Positions 7,300-13,557 of a stretch of DNA of 15,291 nt are shown piece by piece. Location: NCBI GenBank assembly GCA_009779595.1, contig WRDZ01000005.1:1-15291 (forward strand), written 5' to 3'. Source of the DNA: Alphaproteobacteria bacterium (lineage in GTDB: Bacteria; Pseudomonadota; Alphaproteobacteria; WRDZ01). The position numbers and the translations under genes are program-made. The notes under the pieces were generated by a model, which did not search any database, was not told the DNA's origin, and saw nothing but the letters and a program-made list of their open reading frames with translations. Position 1 is the stretch's first letter, and each line of letters begins with the position of its first letter.

Positions 7300-7498
7300 G
7301 CCACCTGGGCACCTGGACGTACAGGCTGTTTTCCATATCCTTGCTGTTCCTGCCTTTGCCGGTTATCACAAGCACGCGGCGCAGTCCGCGCGACTGGCAG
7401 CCGTCCAGGAAGGCGAACAGGCTTTCGAACGCCTGTTCCAGGGTCATGCCGTGCAGGTCCAGCACAGCCTGCGGGTTGGGCGCGGCCTTCTTACTCAA
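7169..7498 (-). CDS. Smr-domain protein (MutS2 C-terminal-like)
   Basis: The 109-aa product is a nearly bare Smr domain, a fold related to DNA- and RNA-nicking activity and, in recent work on the wider family, ribosome rescue. Visible landmarks are LDLHGMTLEQAFESLFAFL (residues 13-31), the turn VLVITGKG (42-49), PRWLSLSP (64-71) and a final GEGRCGAVAVTLRRR (88-102), which mirrors the usual GxGAxYVxLRRR end. The start is TTG at 7498-7496, supported by AAGGA eight bases upstream inside rnhA, with an 8-bp overlap, so it is co-transcribed with and probably coupled to rnhA. Its 3' third (131 bp) overlaps nhaA tail to tail. Because the Smr consensus runs through the overlap, selection probably acts on this strand there. 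No catalytic claim is made beyond family. Confidence 0.88.
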   Translation of the reverse strand: MSKKAAPNPQAVLDLHGMTLEQAFESLFAFLDGCQSRGLRRVLVITGKGRNSKDMENSLYVQVPRWLSLSPAASAVSSHAPADSGRYGEGRCGAVAVTLRRRASGPPSS

Positions 7499-7949
7499 CC
7501 GGCGATTCCTTCAACGATTCTTTCAGCTCGCCGGCGGCGCGCGCGGCCAGCGCGTCGGCGCGCTCGTTGTAAGGGTGGCCGGCGTGGCCTTTTATCCACT
7601 CCCATTTCACCTGGTGGGCCTGCAGCAGTTCATCCAGCCGCAGCCATAAGTCCTGGTTCTTCACGGGCTTTTTGCCGGACGTGCGGAAGCCGTTCCTGCG
7701 CCACGAGCGCAGCCATTTTTCAGCCCCGTCCTTGACGTACGTGCTGTCGGTGGCGACAATGACCTGGCTTGGCCTTTTCAAGGCGGACAGGGCGCAGATG
7801 ACGGCGGTAAGCTCCATGCGGTTGTTGGTGGTGTCGGCCGCCGCGCCGCTAAGTTCCTTTTCCCGGCCGCCCGCGCGCAGAATCGCGCCCCACCCGCCGA
7901 AACCGGGGTTGCCAAGGCACGCTCCGTCAGAATAGATGTGCACAATCAT
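7491..7949 (-). CDS. rnhA: Ribonuclease HI
   Basis: RNase HI degrades the RNA strand of RNA-DNA hybrids in the cytoplasm, removing R-loops and primers. All catalytic carboxylates are visible: Asp8 in IYSDGACLGNPG, Glu46 in TNNRMELTAV, Asp68 in ATDSTYV and Asp132 in NERADALA, with the helper His122 in IKGHAGHPYNE. The basic handle region (WLRSWRRNGFRTSGKKPVKN, 79-98) is also present. The length of 152 aa is normal. ATG 7949 has no ribosome binding site; instead a good promoter ends seven bases before it, predicting a leaderless transcript. The smr gene follows with an 8-bp overlap, forming a two-gene operon. Confidence 0.96.
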   Translation of the reverse strand: MIVHIYSDGACLGNPGFGGWGAILRAGGREKELSGAAADTTNNRMELTAVICALSALKRPSQVIVATDSTYVKDGAEKWLRSWRRNGFRTSGKKPVKNQDLWLRLDELLQAHQVKWEWIKGHAGHPYNERADALAARAAGELKESLKESPVE

Positions 7950-7955
7950 GGGTAT

Positions 7956-7984
7956 AGTATAGCAGCGGCGAGCCCGGACTGCAA
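7956..7984 (-). promoter_or_regulatory. rnhA promoter predicting a leaderless mRNA
   Basis: On the minus strand TTGCAG (7984-7979), a 17-base spacer and TATACT (7961-7956). Seven bases past the -10 box is position 7949, the A of the rnhA ATG. Confidence 0.65.
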
Positions 7985-8012
7985 TAGATATAGGTGCGGG
8001 CGCGATTATCGC

Positions 8013-8041
8013 TTGAACGCGCGCGCGAAAGGTGGTATATT
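8013..8041 (+). promoter_or_regulatory. tRNA-Arg promoter
   Basis: TTGAAC (8013-8018), a 17-base spacer and TATATT (8036-8041). The predicted start near 8048 lies just before the mature tRNA 5' end at 8051. Confidence 0.65.
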
Positions 8042-8050
8042 CATTGGTGT

Positions 8051-8127
8051 GTCCCCGTAGCTCAGCAGGATAGAGCGACAGCCTCCTAAGCTGTAGGTCG
8101 TGCGTTCGAATCGCGCCGGGGACGCCA
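8051..8127 (+). tRNA. tRNA-Arg (anticodon CCT)
   Basis: A full cloverleaf is readable: acceptor GTCCCCG (8051-8057) with CGGGGAC (8117-8123), D stem GCTC/GAGC, anticodon stem ACAGC/GCTGT with loop CTCCTAA (anticodon CCT, reading AGG), T stem GTGCG/CGCGC (one T-G pair) with loop TTCGAAT, discriminator G and an encoded CCA. It stands alone with its own promoter. No integrase or repeated attachment sequence was seen nearby, and the hairpin before the T-run at about 8150 is too weak to call as a terminator. Confidence 0.97.
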
Positions 8128-8183
8128 GCCTTGCCACGGCCTTCATCGCTTTTTTAATTTATGCCGCTGCTTGTCATAAACGC

Positions 8184-8212
8184 TTGCAATCTGTTTCCAA
8201 ATCCGATAGCAT
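8184..8212 (+). promoter_or_regulatory. Candidate promoter of the GDP-fucose operon, with dyad
   Basis: TTGCAA (8184-8189), 17 bases and TAGCAT (8207-8212); each box matches consensus at four of six positions. A perfect dyad CCGAT-AGC-ATCGG (8203-8215) covers the -10 box and could be an operator. Confidence 0.4.
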
Positions 8213-8268
8213 CGGCGGTAATACGCAATTTTGAATTTCACCGGATACGCGCGAAAGGATAAATGGAT

Positions 8269-8727
8269 ATGGCGACATATTATATAGTAAGCGGAGGCTT
8301 CGACCCGATACACGAGGGGCACGTGGCCATGTTCAAGGAGGCGGCCGCGGCCTCAGACGGGGTCATCGTGCTTTTGAACTCGGACGACTGGCTGACAAGG
8401 AAAAAGGGGAAGAAGTTCATGTCGTTCGAGACCCGCCATGCCGTGTGCGAGAACATGAAGGGCGTCATCGACGTCCTGGCCTTCGACGATTCGGACAACT
8501 CGGCGTGCGACGGGATAGCCAGGGCCCGGAAGAAGTACCCGTCGGACCATCTGGTGTTCGCCAAAGGCGGGGACCGCACGGCCGAGAACATACCTGAACC
8601 CGCGGCTTGCGCCGAACACGGCGTGGAAATGAAGTTCGGGGTCGGAGGGAGCGACAAGCCCAACTCGTCCTCGTGGATATTGGAAAAATGGAAAAAAGAC
8701 GACGCACAAGGAAAGGACAAGCAATGA
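8269..8727 (+). CDS. HIGH-motif nucleotidyltransferase (cytidylyl/adenylyltransferase-like)
   Basis: The 152-aa product carries the class signature SGGFDPIHEGHV near its N-terminus (His15-x-x-His18), as in glycerol-3-phosphate cytidylyltransferase (TagD) and heptose-1-phosphate adenylyltransferase (RfaE/HldE C-terminal domain). These enzymes transfer CMP or AMP to a phosphorylated sugar, polyol or amine. The later LVFAKGGDR and GVGGSDKPNSSSWILEKW fit the second nucleotide-binding region near the C-terminus. Substrate cannot be assigned. ATG 8269 is preferred over ATG 8263, because AAGGA is nine bases before the former but only three before the latter. The gene overlaps gmd by 4 bp (ATGA at 8724-8727), so its product is probably made with the GDP-fucose enzymes and may supply an activated intermediate to the same glycan. 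Confidence 0.85.
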   Translation: MATYYIVSGGFDPIHEGHVAMFKEAAAASDGVIVLLNSDDWLTRKKGKKFMSFETRHAVCENMKGVIDVLAFDDSDNSACDGIARARKKYPSDHLVFAKGGDRTAENIPEPAACAEHGVEMKFGVGGSDKPNSSSWILEKWKKDDAQGKDKQ

Positions 8728-9809
8728 AAAAAGCTTTTATAACCGGAGTCACCGGGCAGGACGGTTCGTACCTGGCGGAACTGCTGCTTGACAAGGGGTA
8801 CGAGGTGCACGGCGTCAAGCGGCGCAGCTCGCTGTTCAACACGGACCGCATCGACCACCTGTATCAGGACGTGCACGAGAAGGACCGCCGGTTCTTCCTG
8901 CATTACGGGGACCTGACCGACAGCACGAACCTCATACGCCTGGTGCAGGCGATACAGCCCGACGAAATCTACAACCTGGCCGCGCAGTCGCACGTGAAGG
9001 TTTCGTGGGACTGCCCCGAGTACACCGCCGACTGCGACGGGATAGGGTCGCTGCGCCTGCTTGAGGCCATACGCATATGCGGGCTTGAGAAGAAGACAAG
9101 GTTCTATCAGGCCTCGTCTTCCGAGCTTTACGGCCTGGTGCAGGAAACCCCGCAAAAAGAGACTACGCCGTTCTATCCGCGCTCGCCGTACGGGGTCGCC
9201 AAGCTGTACGCGTACTGGATAACGGTCAACTACCGCGAAAGCTATGGCATGTACGCCTGCAACGGGATACTTTTCAACCACGAGAGCCCGCGCCGCGGCG
9301 AAACCTTCGTGTCCCGCAAAATCACCCGCGCCGCAGTGCGCATCAAGCTGGGCATGCAGGACTGCCTGTACCTGGGCAACATGGACGCCAAGCGCGACTG
9401 GGGGCATGCCAAGGACTATGTCGAGGCGATGTGGCTGATGATGCAGCAGGACAAGCCCGAGGATTTCGTCATCGCCACAGGGGTGACGACTACCGTCCGC
9501 GAATTCTGCGAGATGAGCTTCAAAGAGCTTGGAATCGACATTGCCTGGAAGGGCAAGGGCGTTGACGAGAAGGGCGTGGACAAGGCGACCGGCAAGACGG
9601 TGGTGGCCGTGGACCCGCGCTATTTCCGCGCGGCCGAGGTGGACCTGCTGCTGGGCGACCCGACCAAGGCGCGGCAGAAGCTGGGCTGGAAGGCGACGCA
9701 CGACCTTGCCTCGCTTGTAAAAGAGATGGTCCAGCACGACTTACAGGAAGCCAAGCAGGAAAAGCTGCTTAGGGAAAGCGGGTACAAGATATTGACGCCC
9801 CAGGAGTAG
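8724..9809 (+). CDS. gmd: GDP-mannose 4,6-dehydratase
   Basis: Gmd converts GDP-D-mannose to GDP-4-keto-6-deoxy-D-mannose, the first step to GDP-L-fucose, in the cytoplasm. It is an extended short-chain dehydrogenase. The Rossmann glycine motif GVTGQDGSYLAEL (8-20), the active-site pieces SSSELYG (131-137, Ser132/Glu134) and SPYGVAK (154-160, Tyr156 and Lys160), and the family-specific NHESPRRGETFVSRKI (185-200) and DPRYFRAAEVDLLLGDPTKA (297-316) are all intact. The length of 361 aa is normal. Start ATG 8724 has AGGA six bases upstream and sits in an ATGA overlap with the nucleotidyltransferase. An upstream in-frame extension to 8607 is only the other gene read in another frame. The GDP-fucose synthase gene follows after 2 bp. 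Confidence 0.97.
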   Translation: MKKAFITGVTGQDGSYLAELLLDKGYEVHGVKRRSSLFNTDRIDHLYQDVHEKDRRFFLHYGDLTDSTNLIRLVQAIQPDEIYNLAAQSHVKVSWDCPEYTADCDGIGSLRLLEAIRICGLEKKTRFYQASSSELYGLVQETPQKETTPFYPRSPYGVAKLYAYWITVNYRESYGMYACNGILFNHESPRRGETFVSRKITRAAVRIKLGMQDCLYLGNMDAKRDWGHAKDYVEAMWLMMQQDKPEDFVIATGVTTTVREFCEMSFKELGIDIAWKGKGVDEKGVDKATGKTVVAVDPRYFRAAEVDLLLGDPTKARQKLGWKATHDLASLVKEMVQHDLQEAKQEKLLRESGYKILTPQE

Positions 9810-9811
9810 GC

Positions 9812-10945
9812 ATGGAAAAGACGGCAAAGATATACGTTGCGGGACACAACGGGCTGGTAGGCTCGGCGGTCATGAGGAAGCTTGAGCATGAAGGGTTCAA
9901 GCGGCTGGCCACCCGTTCGCACAAAGAGCTTGACCTGACGGACCAGCGGGCGGTCGATGATTTTTTCAAGGCCGAAAAGCCCGACTACGTTTTCCTGTGC
10001 GCGGCCAAGGTCGGGGGCATCATGGGGAACAGCCGCTATCCGGCTCAGTTCATCTATGACAACCTGATGATTTCGTCCAACGTCATACACGCGGCATGGC
10101 GGCATGGGGTGAAGAAGCTGCTGAACATGGGCTCAAGCTGCATTTACCCCAAGCTTGCGCCCCAGCCCATGAAAGAGGACGACCTTCTGACCGGCCTGCT
10201 GGAGCCCACGAACGAGGCGTACGCTGTGGCGAAAATCGCGGCCATAAAGATGTGCCGGTATTACAACCAGCAGTACGGGACGAACTTCATCTCGGTCATG
10301 CCGACCAACCAGTACGGCCCGGGCGACAACTTCAACATGGAGACCGCGCACCTGCTGCCCATGGTCATGCGCCGGCTGCATTTGGCCAAGCTGCTGGAGG
10401 CCGGGGACTTTGCGGCGATTTCCGCGGACCTGAAAAGATACAGGCTTGGCTGGGACCTGGACGAAAAGGTCAATCATGATTCCAAGGAATCGCTTGAGGA
10501 AGCGGCCAACGCCGTCGGGGCCTACCGCGACCGCGTGGTCATGTGGGGCGACGGCTCGGTCAGCCGCGAGCTGATGGCGTCCGACGACCTGGCCGACGCG
10601 TGCGTGTACCTGATGCAGACCAAGGACTATGCCGACATCGGCGAGCTGGTCAACATCACCGCGGGCAACGACATCCAGCTGAAGGCCCTTTTCGAGATGG
10701 TCAAAGAGGCCGTGGGCTTCAAAGGCCGCATCGAGTACGACACAACCAAGGCCAACGGCACGCCGCGCAAGCTTATGGACGCCGGCAGGATAAACGGTTT
10801 GGGGTGGTCGCCGAAGATACCGCTGGAAAAAGGCGTCAGGGATTTTTACGCCTGGTATGATAGCGGGGTCATGTCCGTCCGTAATCGTCCTCAAGGCGCA
10901 CGATATCGTCCTCGTCCAGATTCCTGCCCGTCTGCACCTCGATGA
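9812..10945 (+). CDS. fcl: GDP-L-fucose synthase (GDP-4-keto-6-deoxymannose epimerase/reductase)
   Basis: This enzyme epimerises and reduces the Gmd product to GDP-L-fucose using NADPH. The Rossmann motif VAGHNGLVGSAV (9-20), the signature AAKVGGIMGN, GSSCIYPK with Ser108-109, and EAYAVAKIA with Tyr137 and Lys141 give the complete catalytic set. Relative to the E. coli enzyme there is an insertion of about 50 residues at 191-244, between MRRLH and VVMWGDGS; I recall a similar insertion in some epsilonproteobacterial homologues. AGGAG lies five bases before ATG 9812, inside the gmd stop region. The protein should end near Trp348-Tyr-Asp-Ser. Instead the frame runs about 25 codons further, as a basic Pro/Arg tail antisense to the cupin gene, to TGA at 10943-10945. 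The function is firm; the tail may be non-functional read-through. Confidence 0.95.
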   Translation: MEKTAKIYVAGHNGLVGSAVMRKLEHEGFKRLATRSHKELDLTDQRAVDDFFKAEKPDYVFLCAAKVGGIMGNSRYPAQFIYDNLMISSNVIHAAWRHGVKKLLNMGSSCIYPKLAPQPMKEDDLLTGLLEPTNEAYAVAKIAAIKMCRYYNQQYGTNFISVMPTNQYGPGDNFNMETAHLLPMVMRRLHLAKLLEAGDFAAISADLKRYRLGWDLDEKVNHDSKESLEEAANAVGAYRDRVVMWGDGSVSRELMASDDLADACVYLMQTKDYADIGELVNITAGNDIQLKALFEMVKEAVGFKGRIEYDTTKANGTPRKLMDAGRINGLGWSPKIPLEKGVRDFYAWYDSGVMSVRNRPQGARYRPRPDSCPSAPR

Positions 10946-11234
10946 ACGTCAAGATGGCTCCCGACGAGGCGTTCTCCATCCTGTGTATCTGCCCGACGCC
11001 TATGAACACGTGCGAGTTCTGCGGCGTTTCGAACGTCCTGTCGCCCAGCGTGACAATGCCCGCGCCCTGCGCGATGGTCCAATGCTCGGACCGGTGGTTG
11101 TGCTTCTGAAGCGACAGCTTTTTTTCCGGCAGCACGATGATTTTCTTGACGATGTGTTCAAGGCCGGCGTCCAGGACCTCCCACGAGCCCCACGGGCGCT
11201 GGTCCTTGTCGCCTTTTTTATAGTTTACAGCCAT
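10869..11234 (-). CDS. Free-standing cupin, mannose-6-phosphate isomerase type II-like
   Basis: The 121-aa product matches the C-terminal isomerase domain of the bifunctional ManC/AlgA proteins: RPWGSWEVLDAG (13-24), KLSLQKHNHRSEHWTIAQG (39-57), a late IHRMEN (83-88) and the typical end FIEVQTGRNLDEDDIVRLED (97-116). Metal ligands expected of the family are visible: His45, His47, Glu50 and His84. The domain interconverts fructose-6-phosphate and mannose-6-phosphate, which feeds GDP-mannose to Gmd. The guanylyltransferase domain is absent, so it is either a stand-alone isomerase or a diverged sugar-binding cupin. ATG 11234 has AAAGGA six bases upstream; an upstream extension to 11279 would start before the predicted transcript. 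It converges on, and overlaps by 77 bp, the fucose synthase gene. Confidence 0.88.
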   Translation of the reverse strand: MAVNYKKGDKDQRPWGSWEVLDAGLEHIVKKIIVLPEKKLSLQKHNHRSEHWTIAQGAGIVTLGDRTFETPQNSHVFIGVGQIHRMENASSGAILTFIEVQTGRNLDEDDIVRLEDDYGRT

Positions 11235-11267
11235 GCCTTTTCCTTTACCTGTTGGTCGTGAAGGCCG

Positions 11268-11276
11268 ATTATAGCA
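11268..11276 (-). promoter_or_regulatory. Extended -10 promoter of the cupin gene
   Basis: On the minus strand TGC precedes a perfect TATAAT (11273-11268), an extended -10 element; the -35 region (TTCCAT at 17 bases) is poor, as is usual for this promoter type. Predicted start near 11261, leader about 27 bases. Confidence 0.6.
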
Positions 11277-11316
11277 CAATAAAGAGGAATATGGAAGCTT
11301 TTACTGGCGGATTCTC

Positions 11317-11431
11317 AATCCAAATGCAATAACCTGCCGCGCAGCGGCTCCGCAGGGCGGTCTGCAAGACACGCGCGCCCGCCCCAAGGCGGAACGCGCT
11401 ATGGCCATGAAAAACAAGTTGCATTTGGATT
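11317..11431. repeat. Hairpin repeat copy A bounded by a 13-bp inverted repeat
   Basis: AATCCAAATGCAA (11317-11329) and its exact complement (11419-11431) bracket a GC-rich core (11334-11410) that is clearly related to the core at 13325-13451. Inside the core are consecutive small hairpins: GCCGC-gca-GCGGC (11336-11348), CCGC-agg-GCGG (11350-11360), GTCT-gca-AGAC (11360-11370), and a larger stem of GCGCG/CGCGC plus CCGCC/GGCGG around CCAA (11373-11399). The core ends in ATGGCCATG. It sits between the acyltransferase and cupin genes, both on the minus strand, and could be an RNA processing or termination element or a small mobile repeat. No target-site duplication is evident. Confidence 0.75.
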
Positions 11432-11477
11432 AGGGAACCCATCCTTAACCAGATTTAAGCGCCAAAGGCCAGCCCGG

Positions 11478-13238
11478 TCATCTTGCCTTGGCGTTCCCCG
11501 CGGTTAGTATTTTCATGAACCTGCCGGCCGCTTCCTCCATGTTGCTTAAGAAAGCGTCCGCGGTCATGTCGCTTTTGCCGTACGAGGAGACCGCCATGTG
11601 AAGCGCTCCGGCTTTCAGGCCGTATCCTATGCCCAGGCCGTCGGCCACGACGGGCGGGAACCCGAAGTAATCGATATATTCGGAGCTCACGCCGCTGGTC
11701 GAAAGCACGTCGTGGCGCAGCGTTTTCCAGCCCTGGTCCTCGAAAATCTCGGGTTTTGCAAGCCCTTTGCCGGCCGGAGTGCCCGCGTGCATCTGGTACA
11801 TATAGCTCAGTCCGGACATATGGCGTTCCGGGCCAAGGGCTTTTTGCGCGCGGCTTATGCGGCCGGCGTGCGCCTTTTCGGCCAGGCGGAACTTGTCGAA
11901 AAGCTGCTGCTGGCCGTCGGCCCCTTCGTACAGCGCCTTGACGAACGCGGCCGATTCCTCTGTCACGGGGCGGATGCTTTCGGTGCGGCCCTGATAGAAG
12001 GCCCTTGTCGAAGCGGCCGCGTATGCCGAGCGGAAATTCTTTGTTTCCTTATAGTACGCCGCCTGGAAAAGCAGCTGGGCGAACGCGTCCGGGCTGCAGT
12101 TCTGCGCTTTTATCAGGTCCTTGGACACGGACGTCATGCGCTTGTGGCGCATTGTCAGCGCCTTCATGGCTCCGGCGAAACCTTCCCGCATGCTGTCAAG
12201 GCGCGCGGCCGTGTCCGGGCCGATATTCCACTGAAGCGCTTGGATATGCGCCTTGCCTTGCCCGCCCGGCAGGTTTTTGGCGCGGATAGCTTCGTCGACG
12301 CGGTCGAACGCGTAAATCCAAATGCCAGCGTCGCAGCCCGAATGTTCGATGTTGACGCCCAGCCTTCCGCCGGGTTCGGAGATTACCTGCAGCGACTTGT
12401 CGAACCAGCGGTTCGCGCTGTCCCCGCCGATAAGGTCAAGGCAGAAGTCCCGGCCTGCGGGCGGCGCCTGGTCAAGGCACACGGCGAACAGGCTTTTTTC
12501 GATGCTTTCAAGGTTCAGCCTGTTCATGGGGTTGGCAAGCACGGCGTCCCGCGTTTGGGCGGCCTGGTCGCGCCCGGCGGCGGTAAATGAGCCGACCGGC
12601 ACGGCCTGGCCCATTCCATCGGCGCGCTTCTTGATGGCCTCGAACGCTTCCTGGATAGCCGATGGCTGAAGGAGTTCGCCCTGGCCGTTGACGGCCGACA
12701 CGATGAACCAATGCCCCTTGCACGCGACGGCGATTGTGGCCGGGGCGGCCAGCGGAGGATTGTACCAGACATCGCGGACAGGGCAGGGAATCCTTGTGTA
12801 TATCATGCTCCTCAGCGCGTCCATGCTTAGGAAGCCGGCTTTCGTGGATTCGGGCGGCAGGGTTTCGCGGCGCAGCTGGCCAGCCACAAGGCACATCGCG
12901 GCCGTGAAATTGGACAGGGCGCTGTTGCCCCATTTTTCGGGGGTGAATTCGAAGCAATAGTTCATGTTCAGGGGCAGGGTCCCGCGGTACGTCATATAGA
13001 TGTCGTCCCAAATGGGCCTTAGCCAGCTTGCATTGCCGGGCTGGGATTCGCGATGCGCGACAAGCAGGTCGGCAAGCGGTTTGCCCTGGCTTGAAAGCCT
13101 GTCGAGGGCGGCGCACGATTTTTCCCACTGCGAAGGCTGCAAAAGCGGCTTCATGGACTGTTTCAAGAGGTTGATGGTTTCGTCCAATTCCGGAATCGGC
13201 AGCGACGGCAGGGCGGGGTCGTTGTCAAATACGCTCAT
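11478..13238 (-). CDS. Carnitine/choline O-acyltransferase family protein
   Basis: The 586-aa product matches the carnitine/choline acyltransferase fold end to end. It opens with LPSLPIPELDETI (10-22), followed by the substrate-tunnel motif WDDIYMTYRGTLPLNMNY (77-94). The catalytic His299 is in NIEHSGCDAG. CoA-site sequence is SKDLIKAQNCSPDAFAQLL (372-390), then YAAASTRAFYQGRTESIRP (406-424). The STS motif is Ser513-Thr-Ser515, followed by DGLGIGYGL (533-541). These enzymes swap an acyl group between CoA and carnitine or choline. The substrate alcohol and acyl length cannot be fixed here. No signal or membrane segment is seen, so it is cytoplasmic. ATG 13238 has AGGAG five bases upstream. The gene is monocistronic and flanked on both sides by copies of one hairpin repeat. 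The family is mainly eukaryotic, with few bacterial members, suggesting ancient transfer or host association (inference). Confidence 0.92.
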   Translation of the reverse strand: MSVFDNDPALPSLPIPELDETINLLKQSMKPLLQPSQWEKSCAALDRLSSQGKPLADLLVAHRESQPGNASWLRPIWDDIYMTYRGTLPLNMNYCFEFTPEKWGNSALSNFTAAMCLVAGQLRRETLPPESTKAGFLSMDALRSMIYTRIPCPVRDVWYNPPLAAPATIAVACKGHWFIVSAVNGQGELLQPSAIQEAFEAIKKRADGMGQAVPVGSFTAAGRDQAAQTRDAVLANPMNRLNLESIEKSLFAVCLDQAPPAGRDFCLDLIGGDSANRWFDKSLQVISEPGGRLGVNIEHSGCDAGIWIYAFDRVDEAIRAKNLPGGQGKAHIQALQWNIGPDTAARLDSMREGFAGAMKALTMRHKRMTSVSKDLIKAQNCSPDAFAQLLFQAAYYKETKNFRSAYAAASTRAFYQGRTESIRPVTEESAAFVKALYEGADGQQQLFDKFRLAEKAHAGRISRAQKALGPERHMSGLSYMYQMHAGTPAGKGLAKPEIFEDQGWKTLRHDVLSTSGVSSEYIDYFGFPPVVADGLGIGYGLKAGALHMAVSSYGKSDMTADAFLSNMEEAAGRFMKILTAGNAKAR

Positions 13239-13324
13239 GATGCTCCTTTAATCGTATATGTTGCAAGTTGTTGTCATAGGGGTAACTATATACCAAGAGC
13301 GGGGCCAAGTACAGTGAAAAATAT

Positions 13325-13451
13325 CTGCCGCGACAGCGGCACCGCCAAGCGGTCCGCAGGACACGCGCGTCCGCCCGCCACAAGGCGGCGCGCGCCCGCT
13401 CGCTTACGGCTCGCTGTTGCGCGCTTGCCCGGGCGGACAACCATGGTCATG
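13325..13451. repeat. Hairpin repeat copy B
   Basis: Second copy of the element at 11334-11410, in the same orientation, in the divergent gap between the acyltransferase and OmpA-like genes. It has the same order of hairpins: GCCGC-gaca-GCGGC (13327-13340), ACCGC-caa-GCGGT (13341-13353), GTCC-gca-GGAC (13352-13362) and GCGCG/CGCGC with CCGCC/GGCGG (13365-13393). It ends in ATGGTCATG. It is longer than copy A by about 45 bases. An extra outer 9-bp stem, GTCCGCCCG (13369-13377) with CGGGCGGAC (13430-13438), is an alternative fold. It lacks copy A's terminal inverted repeat. The rest of the 319-bp gap is AT-rich and holds only ribosome binding sites and unclear promoter elements. Confidence 0.75.
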
Positions 13452-13557
13452 CCGGACATAAGAGAGCAAGGTAAAAAATTAAATAAAACTCTTCCCAAAC
13501 GGCAAAAAATGTGGTTAACATTATCAACAGAGCATTTATTTTAAAAGGAGGCTTGCA

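Noticed and set aside
8051..8127. tRNA-Arg as an integration site for a mobile element
   Set aside because: No integrase, no duplicated 3' tRNA end and no change in composition downstream; the genes that follow form an ordinary sugar operon.
8280..9737. A 485-codon open frame on the minus strand across the nucleotidyltransferase and gmd genes
   Set aside because: It is the antisense shadow of two well-recognised genes in GC-rich DNA and shows no domain or ribosome binding site of its own.
11598..12590. A 330-codon plus-strand frame inside the acyltransferase gene
   Set aside because: The minus-strand frame carries all acyltransferase motifs; the plus frame has none and reflects GC-rich codon bias.
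13225..13440. Minus-strand frame of 71 codons through repeat copy B
   Set aside because: Arg/Ala-rich translation of a hairpin repeat, overlapping the acyltransferase start; no RBS and no counterpart in copy A.
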